NCBI GenBank assembly: GCA_937892545.1
Contig: CALAFO010000095.1
Coordinates: 1-64,000, forward strand
Length of the DNA stretch: 64,000 bases
Source: Scatosoma sp002474405
Lineage (GTDB): Bacteria; Bacillota; Clostridia; Christensenellales; Borkfalkiaceae
Direction: 5' to 3'
The notes under the pieces are model-generated. The model saw only the letters and a program-made list of their open reading frames with translations, was not told where the DNA came from and ran no database searches. Made by a program: the position numbers and the translations under genes. Of the stretch, positions 52,006 through 60,989 are shown piece after piece. Positions within the stretch are counted from its first letter, which is position 1; the number at the start of each line of letters is the position of its first letter.

Positions 52006-53754
52006 ATGAAGCAAATGAGCGAAAGACGCCGCCGTCGTATAGAAAAAATTCTGTATCGCGACAGGCGCGGCAAAGTCATCATTTACAACCGAATTTTCTT
52101 AACGGGGCTTGCCATGCTGCTGCAGATCGCGCTGGTTTCGGTATTGCTCGTAAAAGTATTTTACACAAATTCGCACAACGCCGTACTCACGCTTCTGGCA
52201 ACCAACGTCATCGCCTTTCTGCTGCTTCTGCACATCATCAACAACAACGATAAGCTTTCGGGCAAATTCGGCTGGGTAATCGTCATTCTGCTGATGCCCG
52301 TGTTCGGTATTTTAATGTTCTTCCTTTACGGCGACGGTCGCCCCACAAAAAAGATGAACATGAAAATCAACGCCGAAAAACAGAAAAACTACGCGGCGCT
52401 TCCCGCGGCGAAATGTATTCCGGGCACGCCGCCCATGCTCTCCGCCCCTTCGGCTTCGCAGTTCTCGCGTACGCCCAAAGAAAAAAAAGCGGAACAAACG
52501 GACGATACCCCCCGCGAATCCGCCGACGAAACGGAAAGCGCAAAGCCTTGCGGCATCACGAAATACCTTTCCGATTTCGCGGGTTTCCCCGCCTCTTACG
52601 ACGGCGAAGCCACCTACTTTCCCTCCGGTAAAGAAACGTTCGAAGCCATCATGGAAGCGGTGCGCGGCGCCAAAAAATTCATCCTTGCCGAATACTTCAT
52701 CATCTCGCCGGGAAAAACGTGGTCGGAATTTTTAACCGCGCTCGTAAAAAAAGCGGAAGAAGGGGTACAGGTACGCCTGATTTTCGATAACGCGGGCTGC
52801 CTGAAAGCGCTGCCCCCGCAGTACGACAGATACGTGGAATCTCTCCACGAAAACATCAAGTGCCTTACGTTCAACCCCATCGCCCCCGTGTTCACGGTGC
52901 GCATCAATAACCGCGATCACCGCAAACAAATCGTCGTGGACGGCGAAACGGCGTTCACCGGCGGCATCAATCTCGCCGACGAGTACGTGGGCGAAATCGT
53001 CCGTTTCGGCAACTGGAAAGATTCGGGTTTACGCATCCGCGGCAGCGCGGCAAACACGTTCACCATGCTGTTTTTCAACGTGTGGAACGCCTTCCGCAAA
53101 GATAAAGACGACGTGTCTCTGTTCTACAATTTCTCCGCTCCCGTCCCCTCCGATACGCTTGCAGAAGAGCAATCTCTGGCGCGGGCGAAAGCGGCGAAAG
53201 ACGGCGAACGCGCCTTCCTGCAGCCGTACGACGATTCCCCGCTCGATAAAGAGAGCGTGGGCGAAACGGTCTATCTCGACGTTATCAACCGCGCGCGGCG
53301 CTACGTGTGGATATACACCCCCTATCTGATTCTCGACGACGAAATGCGCGTCGCCCTCTGTTCGGCGGCGAAGCGCGGCGTAGACGTAAGAATCGTCGCG
53401 CCGGGCATTCCCGATAAAAAGCTTACTTACCGCCTTACCAAGGCGAACTTCCCGCCGCTGATGAAAGCGGGCGTGAAGATATATACGTATACCCCCGGCT
53501 TCGTTCACGCGAAGAGCATTCTCACCGACGACAGATTCGCCGTGGTGGGCACCATCAATCTCGATTACCGCAGCCTGTATCTGAATTTCGAAAACGCCGT
53601 ATATTTCTCCGATTGCTCGGTAGCGGACTCGCTCAAAGCGGATTATCTTTCCACTTTCCCCCTCTGCAAGAGAATCGACTATCCGGATCTGAAACGCGGC
53701 TGGCTGGGCAGATTCGTCGATTCGCTGCTGCGCGTATTCGAAACGCTGTTTTAA
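52006..53754 (+). CDS. cls: Cardiolipin synthase (phospholipase D family)
   Basis: The 582-residue enzyme joins two phosphatidylglycerol molecules to form cardiolipin at the membrane. It has three N-terminal transmembrane segments (about 29-50, 57-78, 88-108), a linker, and two PLD domains with complete HKD motifs: H305-R-K307-QIVV-D312 and H501-A-K503-SILT-D508. The linker (about 115-190) is an acidic, low-complexity insert longer than usual in this family. The ATG at 52006 is preceded by GAGGTG and by a promoter that rules out the longer frame. The gene has no close downstream partner; repeats follow. Confidence 0.94.
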   Translation: MKQMSERRRRRIEKILYRDRRGKVIIYNRIFLTGLAMLLQIALVSVLLVKVFYTNSHNAVLTLLATNVIAFLLLLHIINNNDKLSGKFGWVIVILLMPVFGILMFFLYGDGRPTKKMNMKINAEKQKNYAALPAAKCIPGTPPMLSAPSASQFSRTPKEKKAEQTDDTPRESADETESAKPCGITKYLSDFAGFPASYDGEATYFPSGKETFEAIMEAVRGAKKFILAEYFIISPGKTWSEFLTALVKKAEEGVQVRLIFDNAGCLKALPPQYDRYVESLHENIKCLTFNPIAPVFTVRINNRDHRKQIVVDGETAFTGGINLADEYVGEIVRFGNWKDSGLRIRGSAANTFTMLFFNVWNAFRKDKDDVSLFYNFSAPVPSDTLAEEQSLARAKAAKDGERAFLQPYDDSPLDKESVGETVYLDVINRARRYVWIYTPYLILDDEMRVALCSAAKRGVDVRIVAPGIPDKKLTYRLTKANFPPLMKAGVKIYTYTPGFVHAKSILTDDRFAVVGTINLDYRSLYLNFENAVYFSDCSVADSLKADYLSTFPLCKRIDYPDLKRGWLGRFVDSLLRVFETLF

Positions 53755-53767
53755 ATCCTTGCCGTTT

Positions 53768-54256
53768 CTTTGCTTTCCCCTTCGGGCAGGCTTCGCCTGT
53801 TTCATAACGGACTGTCGCTTATCGTTTGTATTTTTAGTTTTTGCCTTTGATATACCCTTGCTTTCCTCCCTTTGAGAAAACCTCTGTTCTCTTGCTTTCC
53901 CCTTCGGGGAGAGTGGCGCGTAGCGCCGAGAGAGGTCAAATTAAAATCTTGCCTTATATCGCGGCTTCCCCTTGCCTGAAAAAAATTCAGCGAACTTCAT
54001 TTTTTTCGGCAAAAATGTGAAGCCTTTCCTTACGTCAAGGCTTCCCCTTGGGGGGAAGCTGTCAACGAAGTTGACTGATGAGGGGCGGCTACATTTTCGG
54101 TTCAAAAAATTTTCAAACGAAGGGGCAGTTCCATCTCCGAAAAGTCATCCGGTCAACGCTCCCCCTTGCTTTCCCTTTCGTGCTCCCCTTGTCGAATTGC
54201 CGTTTTAAGGCAATCTCGGCAAGTAGAGCGGCGAGCGACAGCGAGCCGAGAGAGGA
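53768..54256. repeat. Cluster I of modular double-hairpin intergenic repeats
   Basis: This gene-free stretch after cls is made of several short units. Unit D (53768-53816): TTTCCCCTTCGGG, then a GC hairpin and AACGGACTGT. Unit A (53891-53935): CTTGCTTTCCCCTTCGGGG, then hairpin GGCGC..GCGCC, then GAGAGAGG. Unit C (53963-54024): a 62-base imperfect hairpin with GGCTTC/GAAGCC ends. Unit B (54039-54088): CTTCCCCTTGGGGGGAAG, then hairpin GTCAAC..GTTGAC, then TGATGAGGGGC. A second A unit (54165-54256) has extra sequence inside. The variable middle hairpins differ while the outer sequences are constant. Similar units recur at 58106-58741 and 62552-62980. Confidence 0.8.
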
Positions 54257-54374
54257 CAGCCGCGAAACATAAACTTGCTTATACATTACCCTCCTTTTTT
54301 TACCGTCGCGACTCCGGTCGCGGCGGTTTTTTCGTAAATTTTCCCGCATTTTTCAAAAAGCTCCCCTCAATTAC

Positions 54375-54403
54375 TTGAAAAAAACGAAAAAACACGCTAT
54401 AAT
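54375..54403 (+). promoter_or_regulatory. Promoter of the phosphohexomutase gene
   Basis: TTGAAA (54375-54380) and a perfect TATAAT (54398-54403) are 17 bases apart on the plus strand. Transcription would begin near 54410, with an 82-base leader to the ATG at 54492. Confidence 0.82.
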
Positions 54404-54491
54404 GAATACGTATAAAATCACTGCATAAAACAGCCGGCTTTTTCCCGGCGCAAACGCGGCGGCGCAACGCTTCCGCAAAGGGCTTACGATT

Positions 54492-56021
54492 ATGGATTAT
54501 TCCCGTTTAAGAAACGGTAACGACGTGCGCGGCGTCGCCTCCGAAGGCGTTCCGGGCGAAGAAGTCAATCTTACGAAAACCGCGGCGCGCGACATTGCGC
54601 GCGGCTTCTGCCTCTGGCTGCAAAAACGCCTTCGTAAATCCCGCGTCCTCGTGGCGGTGGGGCACGATTCCCGGATTTCCGCGGCGGAACTTTTATCCGG
54701 CGCCGGACAGGGCATTACGGAAAGCGGCAACGATCTTTTAATCACCGGACTTTCCTCCACCCCCTCCATGTTCATGCTGCTGCAGGACGCCGCATTTTTC
54801 GGCGGCGAAAACAACGTGCCGGACGGCGCGATCATGCTCACCGCTTCCCATCTGCCGTTCAACCGCAACGGGCTGAAATTTTTCACGAAAGAAAGCGGAC
54901 TGGAAGCCGACGAAGTCAAGGAAGTGCTCGCGCTTGCGGGCGAGCCTTACGAAGCCGTTCCCGAAACGGCGCGCGGCAACGCAAAAACCGAAAGCTATAT
55001 GGATAAGTACGCCGCCGACCTCGTGAAAAAGGTGCGCGACGCCTGCAACGAAGAAACGCCCCTGAAAGGCAAAAAAATCATCGTGGACGCAGGCGGCGGC
55101 GCGGGCGGATTCTATGCGGAAAAAGTGCTCGTTCCTCTGGGCGCCGATACCGCGGGCTCGCAGTACCTCACGCCGGACGGGTATTTCAAAGGGCACATTC
55201 CCAACCCGGAAAACGAAGCGGCGATGCAGTCGATCTGCGCGGCGGTCAGACGCGAAAAAGCCGATTTCGGCGTCATTTTCGATACGGACGTCGACCGCGC
55301 GGGCGCCGTGGATTCCACGGGCGAAGAAATCAACCGCAACCGCCTCATCGCGCTCATCTCCGCCATTCTTTTGTCCGAAAAAGCGGGCACCATCGTAACC
55401 GATTCGGTAACGAGCGACGGACTTGCGGAATTCATCGCCGCGCACGGCGGAAAGCATCGTCGTTTCAAGCGAGGCTATAAAAACGTCATCAACGAGGCGA
55501 TACGGCTGAACGCCGCGGGCGAATACACCCCGCTCGCCATCGAAACCAGCGGGCACGCGGCGCTGAAAGAAAACTACTTTCTCGACGACGGCGCCTACCT
55601 TATCACAAGGCTTTTAATCGCGCTTGCGAAAGCGGCGAAACAGGGCAAAAATTTAACCGACCTCATCGCCGATCTGAAAATGCCCGCCGAAGCCGCCGAG
55701 CTCCGCTTTAAATTCAAGCCGGACTGCGACTTTAAAACGCTCGGCGCGAATCTCATCGAGCGGCTGAAAGAATACTCGGCGACAAAACCGTACATCACCC
55801 CCGCAAAAGACAATCACGAGGGCGTGCGGCTGAATTTCGATCAAGCGCACGGCGCGGGCTGGCTGCTTGTCCGGATGAGCCTGCACGAACCCATCCTTCC
55901 CACCAACGCGGAAAGCGAAGAAAAAGGCGGCGTAAAGAAAATCGTATCCGAATTGTACGCGTTTTTAAAAGAATTCGATTTTCTCGATTTATCCCCCGCA
56001 GAAAATTATTTGAAACAATAA
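54492..56021 (+). CDS. Phosphohexomutase (phosphoglucomutase/phosphomannomutase)
   Basis: This 509-residue enzyme interconverts hexose 1- and 6-phosphates. It has the phospho-serine loop TASHLPFNRNG (Ser119), the metal loop DTDVDR (264-269) and the sugar-binding motif ETSGHAALKENYFLDDGA; the C-terminal domain has a phosphate-binding region (about 440-460). Length and order of motifs fit the family. Whether it favours glucose or mannose cannot be told. It could feed glucose-1-phosphate to RmlA. The ribosome site is weak (AAAGGGC). Transketolase follows after 60 bases and is probably co-transcribed. Confidence 0.92.
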   Translation: MDYSRLRNGNDVRGVASEGVPGEEVNLTKTAARDIARGFCLWLQKRLRKSRVLVAVGHDSRISAAELLSGAGQGITESGNDLLITGLSSTPSMFMLLQDAAFFGGENNVPDGAIMLTASHLPFNRNGLKFFTKESGLEADEVKEVLALAGEPYEAVPETARGNAKTESYMDKYAADLVKKVRDACNEETPLKGKKIIVDAGGGAGGFYAEKVLVPLGADTAGSQYLTPDGYFKGHIPNPENEAAMQSICAAVRREKADFGVIFDTDVDRAGAVDSTGEEINRNRLIALISAILLSEKAGTIVTDSVTSDGLAEFIAAHGGKHRRFKRGYKNVINEAIRLNAAGEYTPLAIETSGHAALKENYFLDDGAYLITRLLIALAKAAKQGKNLTDLIADLKMPAEAAELRFKFKPDCDFKTLGANLIERLKEYSATKPYITPAKDNHEGVRLNFDQAHGAGWLLVRMSLHEPILPTNAESEEKGGVKKIVSELYAFLKEFDFLDLSPAENYLKQ

Positions 56022-56081
56022 AAAGTTTCCCCGCGGAAAAGCGGCAAACATAAAAAACGAAAACAGGAGAACAAACAAGCT

Positions 56082-58085
56082 ATGGACGTACAGAAAACTA
56101 CCATCAACGCTCTCAGAATTTTATCGGCGGAAGCAATCGAAAAAGCAAATTCGGGGCACCCCGGCATCGCCATGGGTTGCGCGCCGATCGCATACACGCT
56201 GTTTCAGAACTTTCTGAACTGCAATCCCCTCGATCTTAAGTGGAACAACCGCGACAGATTCGTTCTCTCCGCAGGGCACGGCTCCGCGCTCTATTACGCG
56301 CTGATGCACTTATACGGTTACGGCATCACCACGGAAGATTTAAAGAACTTCCGTCAGCTGGACAGCAAAACGCCGGGGCATCCCGAATACGGGCACACGC
56401 CGGGCGTCGAAACCACCACGGGTCCTTTGGGTCAGGGCATTGCCAACGCGGTAGGTATGGCTATGGCGGAAGCGCATCTTGCGGCTACGTACAATCGCCC
56501 CGGCTTCCCCGTGGTCGATCATTATACGTACGCCATCTGCGGCGACGGCTGCCTCGAAGAAGGCATTTCCTACGAAGCCTGCTCGTTCGCGGGCGCCAAC
56601 GCTCTCGGCAAACTCATTTTACTGTACGACGATAACGATATCACTATCGAAGGCGATACCGACGTTACTTTCAAAGAAAACGTGGGCGCGCGCTTCGCGG
56701 CGCAGAACTGGCAGGTACTGCACGTAGACCTCGCCACCTCTCCCGACGACGTGGTCGCCCTTTCCGACGCGATCGCCAAAGCGAAAGAAAGAACGGATAA
56801 ACCCTCCGTCATCATCTGCCGCACCCGCATCGGTTACGGCTCGCCGCTCGAAGGCAGCGAAAAGAGCCACGGCGCACCCCTCGGCGCGGAAAATCTCAAA
56901 AAATCCAAGGAAAAGCTCGGCTGGAAAGAAGAAGAGCCGTTCGCCTGCCCGAAAGAAGTATACGAACACTGCGCGCTGGCAGCAAACGCGGGCGCGGAAA
57001 AAGAAATGCAGTGGAAGAAGATGTTCGCGGAATACGAATATACTTATCCCGAACTCGCGCAGCAGTATAAAGACGCCATGGCGGGCAAGAAACCCGATTT
57101 CGCGGCGATGGAAGATCTGTATTCCTTCGATAAGCCCATGGCAACCCGCGGCACCTCTTCCGTCGTGCTCAATAAAATCGCGGCGAAACTGCCCACCCTC
57201 TTCGGCGGCAGCGCCGATCTCGCGCCTTCCAACCAGTCGGTGATGAAAGATACGGATACGATGAAATACGGCACGTTCTCCGCGGAAAATTATGCGGGGC
57301 GCAACGTGCACTTCGGTATCCGCGAACACGCCATGGCGGCAATCTGCAACGGCTTGCAGCTGCACGGCGGCGTTCAGGCGTACTGCGCCACGTTCTTCGT
57401 ATTCACCGATTACTGCAAACCAGCCCTTCGTCTTGCGGCGCTTATGGGCTTGCCCGTAACGTACATTTTCACGCACGATTCCATCGGCGTCGGCGAAGAC
57501 GGTCCCACGCACGAACCCGTAGAACAGCTCATCGCGCTCCGCTCCGTTCCCGGCATGAAAGTATATCGCCCCGCAGACGGCAAAGAAACGGCAGCCGCAT
57601 GGATTTCCGCGCTTTCCGGCAACGAACCCACCGCGCTGGTGCTTTCCCGCCAGAACTTGCCGCAGTATGAAGGAAGCGGCAAAGCAGCCCTGAAAGGCGG
57701 CTATATTCTCGAAGACTGCGAAGGCAAACCGGACGTGCTTTTAATCGGCACGGGCAGCGAAGTGGAACTTTGCGTCAAGGCAAAAGAAGCGCTGGAAGCG
57801 AAAGACGTCAAAGCGCGCGTCGTTTCCATGCCCTGCATCGAAGAATTCGAAAAACAGAGCGACGATTATAAGGAAAGCGTTCTTCCCGCCGCCGTCAAAG
57901 CGCGCGTATGCGTAGAAGCGGGATCTCCTTACAGCTGGTACAAATACGCGGGCGACAAAGGCGAAATCGTGGCGATGACCACGTTCGGCGCGTCCGCACC
58001 CGCAAAGCAGCTGTTCGAAAAATTCGGCTTCACGGTAGATAACGTCGTCGAAAAAGCCATCGCCTCTATCGAAAACAACCAGTAA
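56082..58085 (+). CDS. tkt: Transketolase
   Basis: The 667-residue thiamine diphosphate enzyme moves two-carbon units between pentose phosphates in the non-oxidative pentose phosphate pathway. Conserved blocks include ANSGHPGIAMG, the TPP motif GDGCLEEGISYEA ending in YDDNDI, RFVLSAGHGSALYY, GPLGQGIANAVGMA and THDSIGVGEDGPTHEP in the pyrimidine domain. Length is normal. AGGAG lies upstream of the ATG at 56082. No separate promoter was seen, so it is likely read from the promoter at 54375. No terminator is obvious; repeat hairpins directly follow and may stop transcription. Confidence 0.97.
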   Translation: MDVQKTTINALRILSAEAIEKANSGHPGIAMGCAPIAYTLFQNFLNCNPLDLKWNNRDRFVLSAGHGSALYYALMHLYGYGITTEDLKNFRQLDSKTPGHPEYGHTPGVETTTGPLGQGIANAVGMAMAEAHLAATYNRPGFPVVDHYTYAICGDGCLEEGISYEACSFAGANALGKLILLYDDNDITIEGDTDVTFKENVGARFAAQNWQVLHVDLATSPDDVVALSDAIAKAKERTDKPSVIICRTRIGYGSPLEGSEKSHGAPLGAENLKKSKEKLGWKEEEPFACPKEVYEHCALAANAGAEKEMQWKKMFAEYEYTYPELAQQYKDAMAGKKPDFAAMEDLYSFDKPMATRGTSSVVLNKIAAKLPTLFGGSADLAPSNQSVMKDTDTMKYGTFSAENYAGRNVHFGIREHAMAAICNGLQLHGGVQAYCATFFVFTDYCKPALRLAALMGLPVTYIFTHDSIGVGEDGPTHEPVEQLIALRSVPGMKVYRPADGKETAAAWISALSGNEPTALVLSRQNLPQYEGSGKAALKGGYILEDCEGKPDVLLIGTGSEVELCVKAKEALEAKDVKARVVSMPCIEEFEKQSDDYKESVLPAAVKARVCVEAGSPYSWYKYAGDKGEIVAMTTFGASAPAKQLFEKFGFTVDNVVEKAIASIENNQ

Positions 58086-58105
58086 ATATATAAGCCTTTG
58101 ATATA

Positions 58106-58741
58106 GCCTTCCCCTTGCCTGAAAAAAATTCGGTAAACTTCATTTTTTCGGCAAAAATGAGAAGCCTTTCCTTATGCCATGCCTTCCCCTTGGGGGGAAG
58201 GTGGACAAAGCGAAGCTTTGGACGAATGAGGGGCAGCCGACTACCGTTAGCCCCGCATCAGACCGTTTAAATTTTAAATCATCGCCTTTCTCTTGCTTTC
58301 CCCTTCGGGGCGGGCATCGCCCGTTTTGTAACGGACTGTTGCAAAACCGTTTGAATTTAATATTTTTGCCTTTGATATAACCTTCCCCTTGGGGAGAAGG
58401 TGGACAAAGCGAAGCTTTGGACGAATGAGGGGGCAGCCGACTACCGTTAGCCCCGCATCAGACCGTTTAAATTTTAAATCATCGCCTTTCTCTTGCTTTC
58501 CCCTTCGGGGCGGGCATCGCCCGTTTTGTAACGGACTGTTGCAAAACCGTTTGAATTTAATATTTATACCTTTGATATAGCCTTCCCCCCGGGGGGAAGC
58601 TCCTCGCAATGCGAGGTGATGAGGGGCAGTCGAATACCGCACTGCCCCATATCAAACCCGCTTAAAATCAAAATTTATGCCTCTTTCGTGGGCTTCCCCT
58701 TGGGGGGAAGCTGTCAACGAAGTTGACTGATGAGGGGCGCA
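58106..58741. repeat. Cluster II of modular double-hairpin intergenic repeats
   Basis: The gap after tkt contains unit C (58106-58166), unit B copies (58182-58236, 58381-58437, 58580-58629, 58691-58741) and unit D copies (58291-58341, 58491-58541). The B copy at 58691 carries the same GTCAAC..GTTGAC middle hairpin as the copy at 54039, 4.6 kb away. Others carry CAAAGC..GCTTTG or CCTCGC..GCGAGG. The arrangement shows mixing of a constant frame with different middle stems. Confidence 0.85.
58181..58580. repeat. Two near-identical 200-bp direct repeats in cluster II
   Basis: A roughly 200-base unit made of a B unit, a spacer with CTACCGTTAGCCCCGCATCA, a D unit and an AT-rich joint ending CCTTTGATATA occurs twice in a row (about 58181-58380 and 58381-58580). 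Only a few bases differ, including one G insertion. The third copy begins at 58581 but diverges after the first hairpin. Confidence 0.88.
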
Positions 58742-58756
58742 ACTTATTTTCTATAA

Positions 58757-58801
58757 AAACCATTTAAGGCTACCGCAGATACTTTCTGCGATAGCCTTTT
58801 T
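58757..58801. terminator. Bidirectional-type intrinsic terminator after ypeB
   Basis: A 14-bp stem with one mismatch (AAGGCTACCGCAGA with TCTGCGATAGCCTT) and a 5-base loop is followed by a T run on the plus strand and by AAATGGTTTTT on the minus strand. It lies 29 bases after the ypeB stop codon and could also stop plus-strand transcription from tkt. Confidence 0.8.
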
Positions 58802-58830
58802 CCTTTCCAAAAAAACCGTTAAACATTCCT

Positions 58831-60927
58831 TTATCTCAGGTACTGCCCCTGCGCCGTAGCCAGCACGCGGTTCACCTGAATTTCCTCGCCGCTGAACGCG
58901 TCTACATACACGAAATATCCGTCCTCGCCGTAGCTGCACGCAAATTCGTAGCAAAGTCTTTCGCGGTCGCCCTTTTTAATGACCGCTTTGCGCGAAGAAA
59001 GCACCGTAAGTCGCGAATTCAACGCCTTTTCCGCCTGTTCCTCGCCGATCATCTTAGGCTTCTTCCCCTTCGGCGGTTTTGCGGGTTTGGGCTGCTTTTT
59101 CGCCGCCGTTTCAAGCGTTTCCGCCGCTTCCGTTCCCGCATGCACATGCCCGCGGCGCTTATGATTATTCAGGAAATTTTTCGCAGCGAATCCCACCGCT
59201 TTACCGCGTTCTTCGCACACTTTCACGCTCACGCTGTCCGGGTAGTACGCCACGCCGTTTTCCTCATACACGAAAAGGAAAGTAGCGTTTACGCCGCTTT
59301 CGTTCACCCACACCGCCGTCATGTTTTCATACCCCAGAAAATCCAGATAGTTTTCGGCAATCGTCAGCGCGTTATCGATATCGAAATTCTTCGCGGAACA
59401 ATCGGCAAAGAAATCGAAGCCCACCAGCGCCCCGTTCTCTTTCGCAATCTCGGCGTAAATCTTCCTCCCCTGCGCGTCCGTCATCGAAAAGTTAAACGCG
59501 TCGATTTTTCCCGACTCCGTCTCTCCCGCATACATGATTTCCGCTATGTCGTAATCCGCGAAATACTTCAGGCATATCTCCTCCGCCTGCGCCGAAGATA
59601 CGCCGCCTTCCGCGTTCTTTTTCCCGTCGGAATTTTCCGAAGGGGAGCCGTTCGTCGCGGCTATACCCCCCTCGTTTCCCTCTGCGATGCCCCCTTCGAG
59701 GGCGTAATTTTCAATATTGCGGAAGTGTTCGTACACCTTGTTGCCCGCCTTATCTTTCATGAACATCGCCATGTCTTTATCGCTCAGCTCTTCCGAAAGC
59801 TCCGTCAGCTCGGTCAGAATCTTCCGGTTTACGGCATACAGCGTTTCAATCGTTTTATAATCGTTCTCCGAAAGCTGTTCGCCCGCGCGCAGCTTTTCCA
59901 GAATCCCCTGCGCCACGTCGCCCGTACGGTTTAAAAACGCCGTCATGTTCACGTCCGTTTCGCTATCCACCGGGAATTTTTCCAGCGTGCTTTCCGCCAG
60001 TCTCGTTTTCACAAGCAAATCGGTAAAAAGTTCGCTCTGCGTCTGTCTGCCGGAAGCCACGCGCGCCTTGGAAAGGTCGCCGTCCACGTCCGAAATCGTC
60101 CCCGTCAGCTCGTACAGCGCGCCGCGGTATCCCGTGGAAAGCGCCATATCCGCCTGATTCATTCTCACCGCTTCCACCGTTACCACGGTGCCCAGCGCCA
60201 GCGTAACCACGCCGAGCGAAATCACCGCCGCCAGCCAGCCGCCGAAGCCGGGCGCATGGTTTTCGCTGCGCCTGCGCTCTCTGTTTTCAAGCCGCTGCTG
60301 TTTTCTCTTCAAAGCCGCGTCGCGCCGCTGCAATTTCAGGCGGTACTTTTTTTCGCGTTTTTCCTTTTTCGCCGCAATGCGCGCTTCCTTTTCTTTGGCA
60401 AGCCGCTTCGCGCGCGCCTCGCGCGTTTCCGATTTCAGTATCGCGCGGCGTTTTTCCTTTTCCGCGCGCCGTTTCGCATGCAGCGCTTTGCGTTCCGCTT
60501 TCGCCGCCGCCCGCTTCTCTTTCATCGCGATTTCCCGCTCCTTGCGGTGTTCTTTTCCGTCCAGACGCTTCTTTCTGCGTTCTTCCTTTGCCGCAAGCCG
60601 TTTTTCTCTTCTCGCCGCCCGCGCTTCCGCACGTTTTTTCGCGCGCTCCGCTTTCGCCTTCTGCTTCTCCGCCTTGCGCTCCTCTTTCTTCAAAGCCAGC
60701 TCCACGCGCTTTTTCGCCGCCGATTTCTCGCTTTGCTTCTTCTCCTTGTTTTCCTGCTTCTTCTCCGCGCTTTTCGCGTTGTTTCCGCCTCTGCCCCCCG
60801 CGTTTTTCGTTGCAACGGACTTTTTCCACTGCTTTCCCGCGGCGCCTTTTTCCGCCTTTTCCTTTGCGATATTCTCCACTTTTTCCTCGCCGGAAGAAGT
60901 GTTTTTACCCGTTTTCGTTTCCTGCAT
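58831..60927 (-). CDS. ypeB: Germination protein YpeB with a 228-residue charged N-terminal extension
   Basis: The C-terminal about 470 residues match YpeB, needed to localise and stabilise the cortex-lytic enzyme SleB at the inner spore membrane: a transmembrane segment (about 230-254), a helical region (about 255-400) and PepSY/YPEB-type domains (about 435-698, ending YVDAFSGEEIQVNRVL). Residues 1-228 are an almost pure Lys/Arg/Glu/Ala sequence (for example KKEERKAEKQKAKAERAKKR), predicted to form a long single helix, strongly basic. Family members normally lack this and are about 450 residues. The ATG at 60927 has GGAG eight bases upstream and the charged reading frame is continuous, so the extension appears real. 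The gene follows sleB by 62 bases. Confidence 0.92.
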   Translation of the reverse strand: MQETKTGKNTSSGEEKVENIAKEKAEKGAAGKQWKKSVATKNAGGRGGNNAKSAEKKQENKEKKQSEKSAAKKRVELALKKEERKAEKQKAKAERAKKRAEARAARREKRLAAKEERRKKRLDGKEHRKEREIAMKEKRAAAKAERKALHAKRRAEKEKRRAILKSETREARAKRLAKEKEARIAAKKEKREKKYRLKLQRRDAALKRKQQRLENRERRRSENHAPGFGGWLAAVISLGVVTLALGTVVTVEAVRMNQADMALSTGYRGALYELTGTISDVDGDLSKARVASGRQTQSELFTDLLVKTRLAESTLEKFPVDSETDVNMTAFLNRTGDVAQGILEKLRAGEQLSENDYKTIETLYAVNRKILTELTELSEELSDKDMAMFMKDKAGNKVYEHFRNIENYALEGGIAEGNEGGIAATNGSPSENSDGKKNAEGGVSSAQAEEICLKYFADYDIAEIMYAGETESGKIDAFNFSMTDAQGRKIYAEIAKENGALVGFDFFADCSAKNFDIDNALTIAENYLDFLGYENMTAVWVNESGVNATFLFVYEENGVAYYPDSVSVKVCEERGKAVGFAAKNFLNNHKRRGHVHAGTEAAETLETAAKKQPKPAKPPKGKKPKMIGEEQAEKALNSRLTVLSSRKAVIKKGDRERLCYEFACSYGEDGYFVYVDAFSGEEIQVNRVLATAQGQYLR

Positions 60928-60989
60928 CCTTTTCTCTCCTTTTCACACTTTCCTTGTCGCGCCCGCGCCGGACGGCTCCGAAGCGCTCC

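Noticed and set aside
53613..54378. Small frames over repeat cluster I (for example 53972-54208)
   Set aside because: They translate the hairpin repeats (LPLGGK-type peptides), which recur wherever the repeats occur; they are not genes.
58181..58580. CRISPR array
   Set aside because: The repeats are about 200 bases apart, the units are self-complementary and the spacers are identical between copies. No cas gene is present.
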